From positions 62,001 through 126,000 of the forward strand of contig JAIQFK010000017.1 of the NCBI GenBank assembly GCA_020073305.1: a stretch of DNA of 64,000 nucleotides, written 5' to 3'. Below, piece after piece: positions 17,701-26,800 of the stretch. The translations under genes were made by a program, and so were the position numbers. The stretch is from Terriglobia bacterium (lineage in GTDB: Bacteria > Acidobacteriota > Terriglobia > Bryobacterales > Bryobacteraceae). Below the pieces are notes generated by a model. It worked only from the letters and a program-made list of their open reading frames with translations. It ran no database searches and had not been told where the DNA came from. Each line of letters begins with the position of its first letter. Positions within the stretch are counted from its first letter, which is position 1.

Positions 17701-19574
17701 GAACGCGGCCTCCGTGCCATCAGCTTTCGGGGAGTGGCGGCCTTGTGATCCTGCGCCTCAAGAAGCTGCTGGCGCGCGCGGTCGCGATACAGCCGGTTCA
17801 GATTGGCGCTCACATTGGAGAATCCGCCGATGGGCTCGTACAGGTTGCGTGCCCGCTCCAGGTCGCCCTGCGCCAGCGAAAGGTATTTCGCGGACTCGCC
17901 GCTCTTGCCTTGTTGCGCTCTCCGGGCGTGTTGCAGCTCCTGCTCCGCGCGGAGCAGATACCCATCCGCCTCTTCCTCGAATTCGCGCGGTCCGAGCTTG
18001 AAACCCAATCGCTCGGCTTCGGAGAGTTCCGCAAGCGTGCGGCCGACATTTCGATAAGCGTAAACTTCCAACCGTGCCAGGCCCAGGTGAGGATCCGGAG
18101 ACCGTGGAAGATACGATACGGCCTCTTCAAAACTCGCCTTCGCCCGCGCTGCGGTCTGCTCCGTTTGCGGATGCTCGAGGAGAGCCATGTAACCATTCGT
18201 CAGCGCGAGCTTTCCCTTCACCGCGGGATCGGCGCCATCCAACTCGGCGGCGTGCTCGAGGCAGACCTCTGCTTTCTGCCAATCGAAATCGCCGGGCGAA
18301 GGATCGGAGCTGTTCCGGTACCGCTCGATCACGTCATCGGCTGCAGCCAGCAAGCTCGACCGCAGCGGCGGGCTCAGCCAGCCCACGGGAGAAAAACGGC
18401 CCAGTGGAAAATTGCGCCGCTCCAGCGTCTGATATAGGCTCCAGTCCGCATTGACATCGGCGATGCCGCGGCGTGTGTAGTCGTGAGGCGCTCGAAGCGG
18501 CTTGCTCTCGCTCCAGAACCGATAGGCGTAGGCCGACTCGATGTAGATGAGAGAACCGACCACCGCGCCGATCGCTACCGCGGCAACCGGTACCAGCACC
18601 TTCTCCAGATACCGCCTGAGATTGTGAGGCGGCCTGAGTGATGCCGCCGGCGTGGGCGCCGGCTCGCGATCCTTTTCCACTGTGGGGTTCACTTCCCACG
18701 CGCGCTGCTTCTCCGTTTCCGCGAGCGTCTGGCGCCCGTCGAGAAACAACCGGAGATCCTGCTCCATCGCCGATGCGGCAGTATAGCGATTCTCCATCTC
18801 TCCGGCGAGGCTCTTCCGGATTACGGCCTTGAGGCTGGCGGGACAGCTCTCCGGCAGCGCGCGCGGAGGCCGTTTGGAGCGGATCAGCTCTTCCAGCTTC
18901 TGCGTGCTCTGCGCCTGGTACGGCGGAAAACCCGCCACCATTTCGTAGAGAGTCGCACCCAGCGCCCACAAGTCGGAATGCGGATCCACCTGTGCGCGCA
19001 GCAGCCGCTCGGGAGAGCAATAACTGGGGCTGCCCAGGTTATGGTAGGTCAGGTGATGCGTGAAGGTGATGGCTTTCGAAATTCCGAAGTCCAAAAGGCG
19101 CACCGCACCATCCGGACAAATCTGAATATTCGACGGTTTGATGTCGCCATGGACCACGGCGCGTTTCCGCCCGTCGATCTCGATTTGAAACGAATGGAGT
19201 TTATCGAGCTGGCTGCACACTTCCGCGGCGTATCGCGCGGATTCGACCGGGTCCATGCGGCGCGCCGCCTGTAGCATTTCGGCCAGCGTCTTTCCCTCCA
19301 CGTACTGCATGGCCACGAAGTAGCAGCCGTTCATTTCCCCGCAGTCGTAGATCTCGAGGAACCGCGCGTCCACCTCGTGCAGCTGTTTCTGGATTTGCGC
19401 CCCGCGCCGCTCCGCCTCGAGCACCACCTGGGTCCAAGGGTCCCCGGATTGTTCAACGATCTTCAGAACCGCGTGGCGGCTTTCGGCCGTGTCCAGGGCC
19501 AGGTAGACATCGCTCATCCCCCGGCCGAGCTTCGAGATGATCTCGTACCGGCCAAACTGCTTGAAATGCAACAC
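17691..19574 (-). CDS. Membrane-anchored Hanks-type Ser/Thr protein kinase
   Basis: 627 residues. The cytoplasmic kinase domain (about 9-280) has the glycine loop GRGMSDVY, lysine K38, catalytic HGDIKPSN (D144, N149; HGD replaces HRD), DFG at 162-164 and SPE at 187-189, so it should be active. HGD rather than HRD means it is a non-RD kinase. After a Pro-rich linker a single helix spans about 326-344. The outer part (345-627) has no PASTA repeats; it is helical and Ala/Leu/Glu-rich with TPR-like spacing. The start is GTG at 19574 with AGGG eight bases upstream. It overlaps the SEDS-PBP start and lies next to a PP2C phosphatase and FHA genes, so a role in controlling wall synthesis is likely. 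Confidence 0.92.
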   Translation of the reverse strand: MLHFKQFGRYEIISKLGRGMSDVYLALDTAESRHAVLKIVEQSGDPWTQVVLEAERRGAQIQKQLHEVDARFLEIYDCGEMNGCYFVAMQYVEGKTLAEMLQAARRMDPVESARYAAEVCSQLDKLHSFQIEIDGRKRAVVHGDIKPSNIQICPDGAVRLLDFGISKAITFTHHLTYHNLGSPSYCSPERLLRAQVDPHSDLWALGATLYEMVAGFPPYQAQSTQKLEELIRSKRPPRALPESCPASLKAVIRKSLAGEMENRYTAASAMEQDLRLFLDGRQTLAETEKQRAWEVNPTVEKDREPAPTPAASLRPPHNLRRYLEKVLVPVAAVAIGAVVGSLIYIESAYAYRFWSESKPLRAPHDYTRRGIADVNADWSLYQTLERRNFPLGRFSPVGWLSPPLRSSLLAAADDVIERYRNSSDPSPGDFDWQKAEVCLEHAAELDGADPAVKGKLALTNGYMALLEHPQTEQTAARAKASFEEAVSYLPRSPDPHLGLARLEVYAYRNVGRTLAELSEAERLGFKLGPREFEEEADGYLLRAEQELQHARRAQQGKSGESAKYLSLAQGDLERARNLYEPIGGFSNVSANLNRLYRDRARQQLLEAQDHKAATPRKLMARRPRSWR

Positions 19575-19671
19575 GCTCCGGACCCTACCCTATCTGCGCC
19601 AATGCCTTGTCAGACGGTGGTGCGGAAGGCTTGTGGCGCGATTCCGGCTCCTCCCCGTGTCCCATATATCC

Positions 19672-19717
19672 CACACGTTCGAACCGTGTGAACTTGTGAC
19701 GCGGCGCACGCGTGCGC
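19672..19717. other. Two inverted repeats in the phosphatase-kinase gap
   Basis: The 192-base gap between the phosphatase and kinase genes holds CACACG/CGTGTG (19672-19677 and 19685-19690, seven-base loop) and a perfect 14-base palindrome GCGCACGCGTGCGC (19704-19717). Just downstream on the minus strand is a TATAT run. They may form an operator or an attenuating structure before the kinase gene; nothing else is seen in this gap. Confidence 0.35.
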
Positions 19718-19766
19718 GGGTTTCGATCATTGAGCGCCTTTAATTAACGCCCGCCCGTTGCAAGTG

Positions 19767-20642
19767 TTACGCACGGCCGTCCAGCAGACGTCCCAGACGG
19801 TTCAGCATTCTCCTCCACCAGCTCTTGATCTCGCGAGCCTGCGTGACGGAGTGCCTCGCCCTGGCCTCCGACATGGCCTCGGATTCGCTTCCCAGAAACT
19901 CCGGCCCTGCCACGAAAATGACGCTGATATTGTCCTTCCCGCCCTGCCGGTTCGCTTCCGCCACCAGCTCCCGCGCCGTAATTTCAGGATCACCACAATA
20001 TCGTTCGACCACGGAGCTGATTACAGCCGAGGTCAGCATGTCACTCAGGCCATCGGTGCACAGCAGAAGGGCCGCGCCGGGCCGGAAGGGGAATGATTTG
20101 ATCTGGATGAATTCCTCTTCATTCGCTTCGCGAGGCTTTGATCCGACATCGCGAAAGACTTCGTTGCGTCTGGGATGGCTCATCGCTGCGGCCTCGGTCA
20201 GCTCGCCCTGCTCCTCCCATTCCCCAACCGGCGAATGATCGGACGTCAGTTTGCGCAGGGTGCCATTCCAGACCAGGTAAAGCCGGGAATCCCCCACATG
20301 GCCCAACGTGATCTGGTCTTCGTGCGCGACGGCAAGCGTGAGCACGCACGCCATGCCGCGGCATTCTTCGCGCTCCTGCGCCAGGCGGTAAATCTCGTTA
20401 TTGGCCAGCGTGATGGCCTGGCGCACACGCTCGGCAGGGTCCCCGTCAGAACTCTCCAGATGCTTGGGGATCACCTGGATCGCGGTTTCGGCAGCCAGTT
20501 CGCCGGCCGCGCGACCACCCATGCCGTCCACCACCAGGAAGACGCCGGCCGCGTCATCAGCATAAACGCGGTCTTCATTATTGGGGCGCAGAATGCCCGG
20601 ATCGCTGGCGGCGGCCGAACGCCAGCCGATGGCGGCGGGCAT
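19767..20642 (-). CDS. PP2C-family Ser/Thr protein phosphatase, PstP-like
   Basis: About 291 residues of the bacterial PP2C (PPM) fold that removes phosphate from Ser/Thr residues using two metal ions. All metal and phosphate motifs are present: NNEDRVYAD, VDGMGGRAAGE, GHVGDSRLYL, CTDGLSDML and GGKDNISVIF. No membrane helix follows the catalytic domain, unlike mycobacterial PstP; the tail (about 245-291) is charged. ATG at 20642 is preferred over GTG at 20687 because it starts ten residues before the conserved core and five bases after the stop of a small membrane ORF. Its neighbours are FHA and kinase genes, so the kinase and its substrates are the probable targets. Confidence 0.93.
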   Translation of the reverse strand: MPAAIGWRSAAASDPGILRPNNEDRVYADDAAGVFLVVDGMGGRAAGELAAETAIQVIPKHLESSDGDPAERVRQAITLANNEIYRLAQEREECRGMACVLTLAVAHEDQITLGHVGDSRLYLVWNGTLRKLTSDHSPVGEWEEQGELTEAAAMSHPRRNEVFRDVGSKPREANEEEFIQIKSFPFRPGAALLLCTDGLSDMLTSAVISSVVERYCGDPEITARELVAEANRQGGKDNISVIFVAGPEFLGSESEAMSEARARHSVTQAREIKSWWRRMLNRLGRLLDGRA

Positions 20643-20647
20643 AGCGC

Positions 20648-20731
20648 TCAGCCCCGCTTCGCCCGGTGGGCGAAGACCAAACCGCACGCAAACAGAAAGA
20701 ACAGCGACACGACCGGGATATGGAGACTCAT
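20648..20731 (-). CDS. Predicted 27-residue single-span membrane peptide
   Basis: This short frame runs ATG to TGA and encodes 27 residues: a start MSLHIP, a hydrophobic helix (about residues 7-21, VVSLFFLFACGLVFA) and a basic end HRAKRG, which predicts an outside-to-inside orientation. The ATG overlaps the upstream FHA stop as ATGA, and the stop is followed five bases later by the phosphatase ATG, the pattern of a translationally coupled gene. The spacing and the clean membrane-helix pattern argue against chance, but no homologue is known to me. It might anchor or modulate the neighbouring phosphatase or kinase; that is speculation. Confidence 0.5.
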   Translation of the reverse strand: MSLHIPVVSLFFLFACGLVFAHRAKRG

Positions 20732-21534
20732 TTCCTGGATTCGAAGGAGAGCGTGAGCACCTCGGCCACGCCGATCTGCGCGCGGTCGGGCAGCGCCTCT
20801 TCTACCCCTTTCTTCAGCCGCTTGCCATCCAGCCAGGTTCCATTGACGCTCTTGTCTACGATGCGGAAACGCCCGGTAGCGGGATCGCGTTTGAGCGCCA
20901 GATGCTCACGCGACACTTCGTCGTTGGTGTAGAGTGCCAGGTCCATGGGCAGATCGTCCCCGCCGCGCCCGATCCGGACGTCGTTCTGAGAAACCAAATA
21001 AAGCTGGGGCCCGGAATCGTCCTCGTAACGGATCTCGGCGTACACCGAATCGCCGGCTCTGCGCGTGATGGCCGCCGGGCGCGGGCTCGTGACCGAAGGC
21101 TCGCGGTCCATCAGCGTCGTCTTGGTGCCGCGAAATCCCGGCTGCGCGGTTTCGTTCAGCTCCGAATGAATCTCGACGTCGCCCAGCGGAACCGTGTTCT
21201 CAATATCCGGCAGAAATTCAAGAGTCCAGTCTCTGGCAGCGATTTTGAACTCTTTGGGTTGGCGGTCGGGACGTTTCCATCGCCACATGGACGGCCGGCT
21301 GTTCAACTGCGCCACGCGTGCGCACAGCACCTTTTTCGCATCCTCGACGATCAGGTCGAACACACCCTCCAGCCGGGCATAGTCATCCGGGTGAAGATAC
21401 AGGCTGAAGACGCAGGGAAGCAGAACGCTGTAGCCCATCTCGAACCGGCCAAGTTCCATATTCCGGATCAGCTCGGAAATGATGGCCTGCCCGCTGAGTT
21501 TCGCCTCTGCCGGCTTGGTGTCGTTCTGCGGCAT
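20728..21534 (-). CDS. FHA-domain protein with FhaA-like N terminus
   Basis: 268 residues. The N-terminal 130 residues form a mixed domain (ISELIRNMELGRFEMGYSVLLP) comparable with the N-terminal domain of FhaA-type proteins. A linker leads to a complete FHA domain at about 180-265 with IGRGGDDL, EVSREHLAL and KSVNGTWLDG, so all phosphothreonine-contact motifs (G-R, S-R-x-H, N-G) are intact. ATG at 21534 has a strong AGGAGGGG site seven bases upstream. It is the first gene of the locus after a terminator-like hairpin, so the locus promoter should lie in the 133 bases before it. It likely binds phosphorylated partners made by the kinase encoded downstream. Confidence 0.87.
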   Translation of the reverse strand: MPQNDTKPAEAKLSGQAIISELIRNMELGRFEMGYSVLLPCVFSLYLHPDDYARLEGVFDLIVEDAKKVLCARVAQLNSRPSMWRWKRPDRQPKEFKIAARDWTLEFLPDIENTVPLGDVEIHSELNETAQPGFRGTKTTLMDREPSVTSPRPAAITRRAGDSVYAEIRYEDDSGPQLYLVSQNDVRIGRGGDDLPMDLALYTNDEVSREHLALKRDPATGRFRIVDKSVNGTWLDGKRLKKGVEEALPDRAQIGVAEVLTLSFESRK

Positions 21535-21629
21535 CCACCCCTCCTGAGCTTCGACGTACGCAAACGGGCCTGGTTTCGTTCCTTACGGAGTGCTGCCGGT
21601 GAGATCTGGATGAAAGGGATTTAATGGAA

Positions 21630-21668
21630 AGTTCGGAACGCTACTAGAGGTTGTTGCGCGTCCGAACT
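21630..21668 (-). terminator. Hairpin terminator candidate after the DUF308-like gene
   Basis: AGTTCGGA and TCCGAACT (21661-21668 and 21630-21637) form an 8-bp stem extended by CGC/GCG with one bulged base, starting at the stop codon of the membrane-protein gene. Only a three-base T stretch follows, so it is a weak intrinsic terminator at best. Confidence 0.4.
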
Positions 21669-22276
21669 CAGCGGGTGGGCAACGCGCTGCCCGCCATGCG
21701 ATGGATGGCCCCCCGCAGGCTGTTCAGGCGCAGGCCCAGCCCCAGCATGCAGATTGCGCTGAAACCGAAGTAAGAGCCAAACCAAAGAAAGTCCGCGTGT
21801 GCACCCGGTCCCGGTTTGATCCAGAGAAACACCAAAGCAAACCCAACCGAGGCCGCGCCGGCCAACCCAAGAAACCACTTGTCCGGCACATGACGCCGCA
21901 GGGTTCGCGCGGTTGCCAATTCGAAAATACCGATGCTCAATGCCATCACGACGAGCAGGAGCGCGATGGTACGGAAGCTAATTCTAAAGCCGAAAATGCC
22001 GTTAAGAATCAGTCCGAGCGCGCTCAGCGCAAGACCATTCAGCACCAGAAGCCAACATTTGCCCTTTGCGGACCTCCAAATGCCGGCTGCAATGGTGCAG
22101 GCGCCTGCCGCCAATGCGAGCCTACCCAGAAATACAACTGTGCCTTGCACCGCGAATTTGCGCAAAGCCAGGGATCCATCCGGGTCCTGCATAAAAAAGT
22201 TCGTGGCCGAATAGATCGCGTCAAGAACGCCGCACAATGCCAGCAACCACCAGTTCTTCATCAGCGTTTGGATCAT
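21668..22276 (-). CDS. DUF308/HdeD-like multi-pass membrane protein
   Basis: 202 residues with about six predicted membrane helices. The opening LMKNWWLLALCGVLDAIYS and the repeated two-helix units resemble the HdeD/DUF308 family, small inner-membrane proteins linked to acid stress in enterobacteria but of unknown function elsewhere. The similarity is judged by eye and is moderate. It is separated from the FHA gene downstream by a hairpin, so it is probably not part of the kinase operon. Confidence 0.6.
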   Translation of the reverse strand: MIQTLMKNWWLLALCGVLDAIYSATNFFMQDPDGSLALRKFAVQGTVVFLGRLALAAGACTIAAGIWRSAKGKCWLLVLNGLALSALGLILNGIFGFRISFRTIALLLVVMALSIGIFELATARTLRRHVPDKWFLGLAGAASVGFALVFLWIKPGPGAHADFLWFGSYFGFSAICMLGLGLRLNSLRGAIHRMAGSALPTR

Positions 22277-22373
22277 GCGACCTCCAGACGGCGAACCAGC
22301 CCGGCCTGAGGGCGTGAGGCCCCTTCCGTGATCTTAGCACCAGCGATTGACAGGCGAAAACGCCGGCAGCACC

Positions 22374-23843
22374 TCAGGCGAGAATGTCCTGGATGACCGT
22401 TCCGGAGACGTCGGTGAGCCGGAAGTCGCGGCCGCTGTAGCGATACGTCAGTTTCGTGTGATCGATGCCCATGAGATGCAGGATGGTGGCGTGCAGATCG
22501 TGGACGTGGACCGGCTTTTCGGCGACTTTGAAGCCGAAATCGTCGGTCGCGCCGTAAATCGTTCCGCCCTTGATGCCGCCGCCCGCCAGCCACATGGTGA
22601 AGCCGAAGGGGTTGTGATCGCGCCCGCTCTGGCTGCCGCCCGCACCGGACCCGATTTCCTGAACCGGCGTGCGCCCGAACTCCGATCCGCAGACCACCAG
22701 CGTGTCTTTGAACAGGCCTCGTGATTTCAGATCCTTGATCACGGCGGCGAAGGGCTGATCGGAATCCTTAGCGTTCTTGCGATGCGATTGAATGTCGGAG
22801 TGGGCATCCCAGGGATCACCCTTTCCGTAATAAACCTGCACCATGCGAACGCCTCGTTCCGCCAGGCGCACCGCGATCAGGCAGCCGCGCGCCGTGCTGC
22901 CGGGGCCATAGAGCTTCAATGTCGCTTCGCTTTCCTTCCGGATGTCGAACACATCGGGCGCCTCGGTCTGCATCCGGTAGGCGATTTCCATGGACTGGAT
23001 TGCGGCATCCAGTTGCGGGTCTTTCACCTTCTCCCGGTCCATCTGGATGCGATCCAGCTTTTCCAGCAGATCCAGTTCGCGGCGCTGCTCCGGAAGCGTG
23101 AACTTTTCATTGTGGATGAACGAAATCAGCTTCTGGGGATCGAACTCTTTGCCCACCAGCTTGCCGTCCACCTGCTTTTCGACTTTGTCGGAGATGTACG
23201 TTCCCTGGTGCACTGCCGGGAGGAAGGCGTTGTTCCAGAGCGGTGGCCCGACGGTAGTGGGCACATCGGGACAAAGCACCACGAAGCCCGGCAGGCTCTT
23301 GTTCTCGGTTCCCAAACCGTACGTCAGCCACGATCCCAGCGACGGCCTCCCCACCTGGCTGTGGCCGGTGTTCATCATGAGCATGGAGGGTTCGTGATTC
23401 GGAATGTCGGTGTAGATGGAGCGGATGAAGCAGATATCGTCCGCACACTCGCCCACATGCGGAAACAGCTCGCTGACTTCCATGCCGACCTGCCCGTACT
23501 TCTTGAACTGGAACGGCGACCGCATCAGCGAGCCGGTCTTGCGTTCCGTGGCGATGGATCCGCCGGGCAGCGGCTTCCCGTGATACTTGTCGAGCATGGG
23601 CTTAGGATCGAAGCTGTCGACCTGGGAGAGGCCGCCGTTCATGAACAGGAAGATGACGCGCTTGGCCTTGGCGGGATGGTCGAGCTTGCGAACTTCGATC
23701 GAGCCGTCTTTGGTTTCGATGGCGCCGGCCTTAGCCAGCGATTCGCCTACCAGGCTTGCAAAAGCCAGCATGCCGAAACCATTGCCGATGCGGCAGAGCG
23801 CATCGCGCCGTGTAACGGGCCTGGGAGCGTTATGCGGGAACAT
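22374..23843 (-). CDS. DUF1501 domain protein, Tat-exported
   Basis: About 489 residues of the DUF1501 family (alkaline-phosphatase/sulfatase fold), with typical FLFMNGGLSQVDSFDPKP near the start, GGDPWDAHSDIQ-like GKGDPWDAHSD, and FGRTPVQEIGSGAGG near the end. A twin-arginine-like signal (VTRRDALCRIG) is present. DUF1501 proteins are nearly always encoded next to DUF1549/DUF1553 proteins in Planctomycetes, Verrucomicrobia and Acidobacteria, and are thought to act together outside the cytoplasm on an unknown polymer or ester. ATG at 23843 has GAGG six bases upstream and overlaps the partner gene's stop region by pairing closely with it; the longer frame from 23909 is rejected. Confidence 0.9.
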   Translation of the reverse strand: MFPHNAPRPVTRRDALCRIGNGFGMLAFASLVGESLAKAGAIETKDGSIEVRKLDHPAKAKRVIFLFMNGGLSQVDSFDPKPMLDKYHGKPLPGGSIATERKTGSLMRSPFQFKKYGQVGMEVSELFPHVGECADDICFIRSIYTDIPNHEPSMLMMNTGHSQVGRPSLGSWLTYGLGTENKSLPGFVVLCPDVPTTVGPPLWNNAFLPAVHQGTYISDKVEKQVDGKLVGKEFDPQKLISFIHNEKFTLPEQRRELDLLEKLDRIQMDREKVKDPQLDAAIQSMEIAYRMQTEAPDVFDIRKESEATLKLYGPGSTARGCLIAVRLAERGVRMVQVYYGKGDPWDAHSDIQSHRKNAKDSDQPFAAVIKDLKSRGLFKDTLVVCGSEFGRTPVQEIGSGAGGSQSGRDHNPFGFTMWLAGGGIKGGTIYGATDDFGFKVAEKPVHVHDLHATILHLMGIDHTKLTYRYSGRDFRLTDVSGTVIQDILA

Positions 23844-23851
23844 GGAATCCC

Positions 23852-26800
23852 TCAATTGACATACAAGAACTCTCCGGAACTCAGCAGGATTTTTGCGTAG
23901 CGGCCCCACGCGGTGGGCGGCAATAGCTTGGCTTCATCCTCCGGCTTCGACGCACCAGGGGTGACGCCGCCCATCATGCCATCCGGCGTGTAGACATCGG
24001 ACTTCGGCTTTTGCCCGCCGCCTGCGCGCATGGCGTCAGCTTTGGGCTTGGCGTCTTTGGCTGTCTTCTGCTCGGAGTCTTTCTTCGCCTGGGCCTGCTT
24101 GCGTTCTTCAAACTCCTGCATGGGTTCGCGTTTCAAATATTCGAGACCCGCTTTCAACTCGTCGTCACTGGGCGCGCGTCCCAACACGATGCCGTACGCT
24201 TTGCGGATGCGCGCGGCACTGTCCGGCTCCGATGCGACACGCTTCGCGAGCAACTCGGCCTGTTGCCCGGCGAAATCGCTGTTCATGAAGAACAACCGCT
24301 GCAGCGGCACATTCGTCGTGAAACGCTTTTCGGCCGACATGTTCGGAGGCGGAAAATCGAATAACTGTAGATATTCGTCCAGCCGGTAACGGCTCACTTT
24401 GCCATAAACCGTCCGGCGATTGTAGGCTGGCGTCAGCGCCGAAGATGGCCCATACATTTTCGCGTCGAGCGCTCCGGAAACGAACAGCAGCGAATCGCGG
24501 ATCTGTTCGGCATCCATGCGCCGCCGGTTGGCGCGCCAATACAGACGGTTGCCGGAATCCTTCTCGAAGTTCGTCTGCGAATAATCGTTACTCAACTGGT
24601 AAACGGCGCTGAGCAGAATCTCGCGGTGCAGTTTCTTGACCGACAGGCCGTTGGCGACGAAGAAGTGCGCCAGGTATTCGAGCAGCTCGGGATTCGTCGG
24701 CCTCTCGCCGGTCATGCCGAAGTTGCTGGGCGAATCGACGAGGCCCGTGCCGAAATGGCTTTTCCAGATGCGGTTCACAATCACGCGCGTGGAGATGGGC
24801 TGCTTCAGGATGGCCTCGGCCAGCTCCATGCGGCCGCTGCCTTTCGAGAACGGCTGGGGGCCGTTCTCGCCCAGAACTGACAGGAACCCGCGCGGAACTT
24901 CGTCACCCAGGTTAAATGGATTCCCGCGCAAGCTAACTTTCAGATTGACCGGCTTCTCGGCGTCACGCGCGCCGTGCACGTAAGGGTACTGTGACGGCAT
25001 GGCCTTCTTGCGTGCTTCAATGTCTGCTCGCAGTCCCGCAATATAGCCACGCCGCTCAGCGCTCAATTGCCGCTCGAGCCCCCAGTCCTCGAATGCGAGA
25101 AGACCGGGCCGGATGTGGGGCAGATCAAAGACCTGGAACGGGTCAAATCCTTCCTGCAGGTCATGCTCGAACACATCGGTCCAGAGCTTCGCTTTTTGCT
25201 CCGGCAGTGCTTTCAACTCCAGGCCGCAACCGGGGCAGAAATCGTCGTTGGTCACGAAGTCGCTCGGAAGCTTGGCCCGCTTCTTCTTTTTGGTTCCGGG
25301 AAGCGCCTTGGCCGCGATGATGTCGTTCTCTTCCTTCAGCTCCTTCTGCTCGAACATGACGTCGAGCAACAGCGCCTGAAACTCATCCCCGAGTGTTTTG
25401 GCTTCCTCCGCGGTTCCCCCACGCTTGATCATTTCCTGCCACTTCGTCAGGAAGGGATAGAACTTCGGCGGCTTGACCAGGAACTTGAGCCAGCGATCGA
25501 ACAGCTCATAGTCCAGCTTCTGATCTTGCACCACCCAGAACGCTTCTTCTTTCGGCTCGCCCAGAACTTTCCACGCCGCGTGCATGTAGCGGGAAGACTG
25601 CAGGGCAAGCGACTCGGCCAATTGCTCGCTTTCCTTCGTCAGGAATTCCTCCAGCAGCTTCTCTTTGTTTTCGATTTGCTTTTCTTGAGCCTTGTACTCG
25701 TCGACAACGGCCTTGGGCGCCAGGGGATACTCGTAGTACACGGTATTGGCGAACACTCCCGCCATGGCGTAATAGTCCTTGGTGGGAATGGGATCGTACT
25801 TATGATCGTGGCAGCGCGCACAACCCACCGTTAAACCGAGGAAGCCACGCGAGATCACATCCACGCGGTCGTGGCGCTCATCGGCGCGCGTGATTTCGAC
25901 CGCGCCATTGTCATAGAACCACGGGCCCAGACCCAGGAAGCCCAAACCCGGCAGCATCTTCACGCGGACTTTCTCATCCAGAGAATCCGCCGCCAGTTGC
26001 GCTTTCACGAAAAGATCGTATGGCAGATCATCATTAAAAGCTCTGATGACCCAGTCCCGGTAAAGGTAAGCGCACGGATAGGGATTGTAGCCGCGGCGCA
26101 TGGGGTCGAGACTGCGGTAATCGTCTTCGCCGTAGCGGGCAACGTCCAGCCACATGCGGCCCCAGCGCTCGCCATACTGCGGCGAGGACAGCAGGCGATC
26201 GATCACCTTGGCGAAAGCGTCGGGCGCAGTGTCTTTCTGAAAGGCTTCGGTCTCTTCAAACGTCGGCGGCAGGCCGGTGAGATCGAGCGTGACTCGCCGC
26301 AGCAGCGTGCGGCGGTCGGCCGGCTTTACCGGGGAGACGCCTTCCTTCTCGATCCTCGCCAGAACGAAACGATCGATATCCGTCTTAGGCCACGACGCAT
26401 CTTTGACCGCGGGAACCGCGGGATCGCGGATCGGCTGGAACGACCAGAAAGTACGCTGCTCAGGACGGATTACATAGATTCCCGATTTCGCCGCGGCCAC
26501 TGGAGGCAACTCGGGCCACACGGCGCCCGCTCGTACCCACTCAACCAGAACGTCGACCTCTTCCTTTTTGAGCTTGCCTCCCTTGGGCATTTTCAGTTCG
26601 CCGGTCTGGCGGACGGCCTGGATGAGCAGGCTCTTGTCCGGGTCGCCGGGCATGATCGAAGGCCCGGACTGGCCACCCTTCAGCATGGCCGCGCGCGAGT
26701 CCAGACGAAGACCCGCGAGTTGCGAATTGGTGTGACAGGCGTAACAGTTAGTGGCGAGGATGGGCCGCACTTTACTTTCGAAAAAGTCGGGTGCGGTAGC

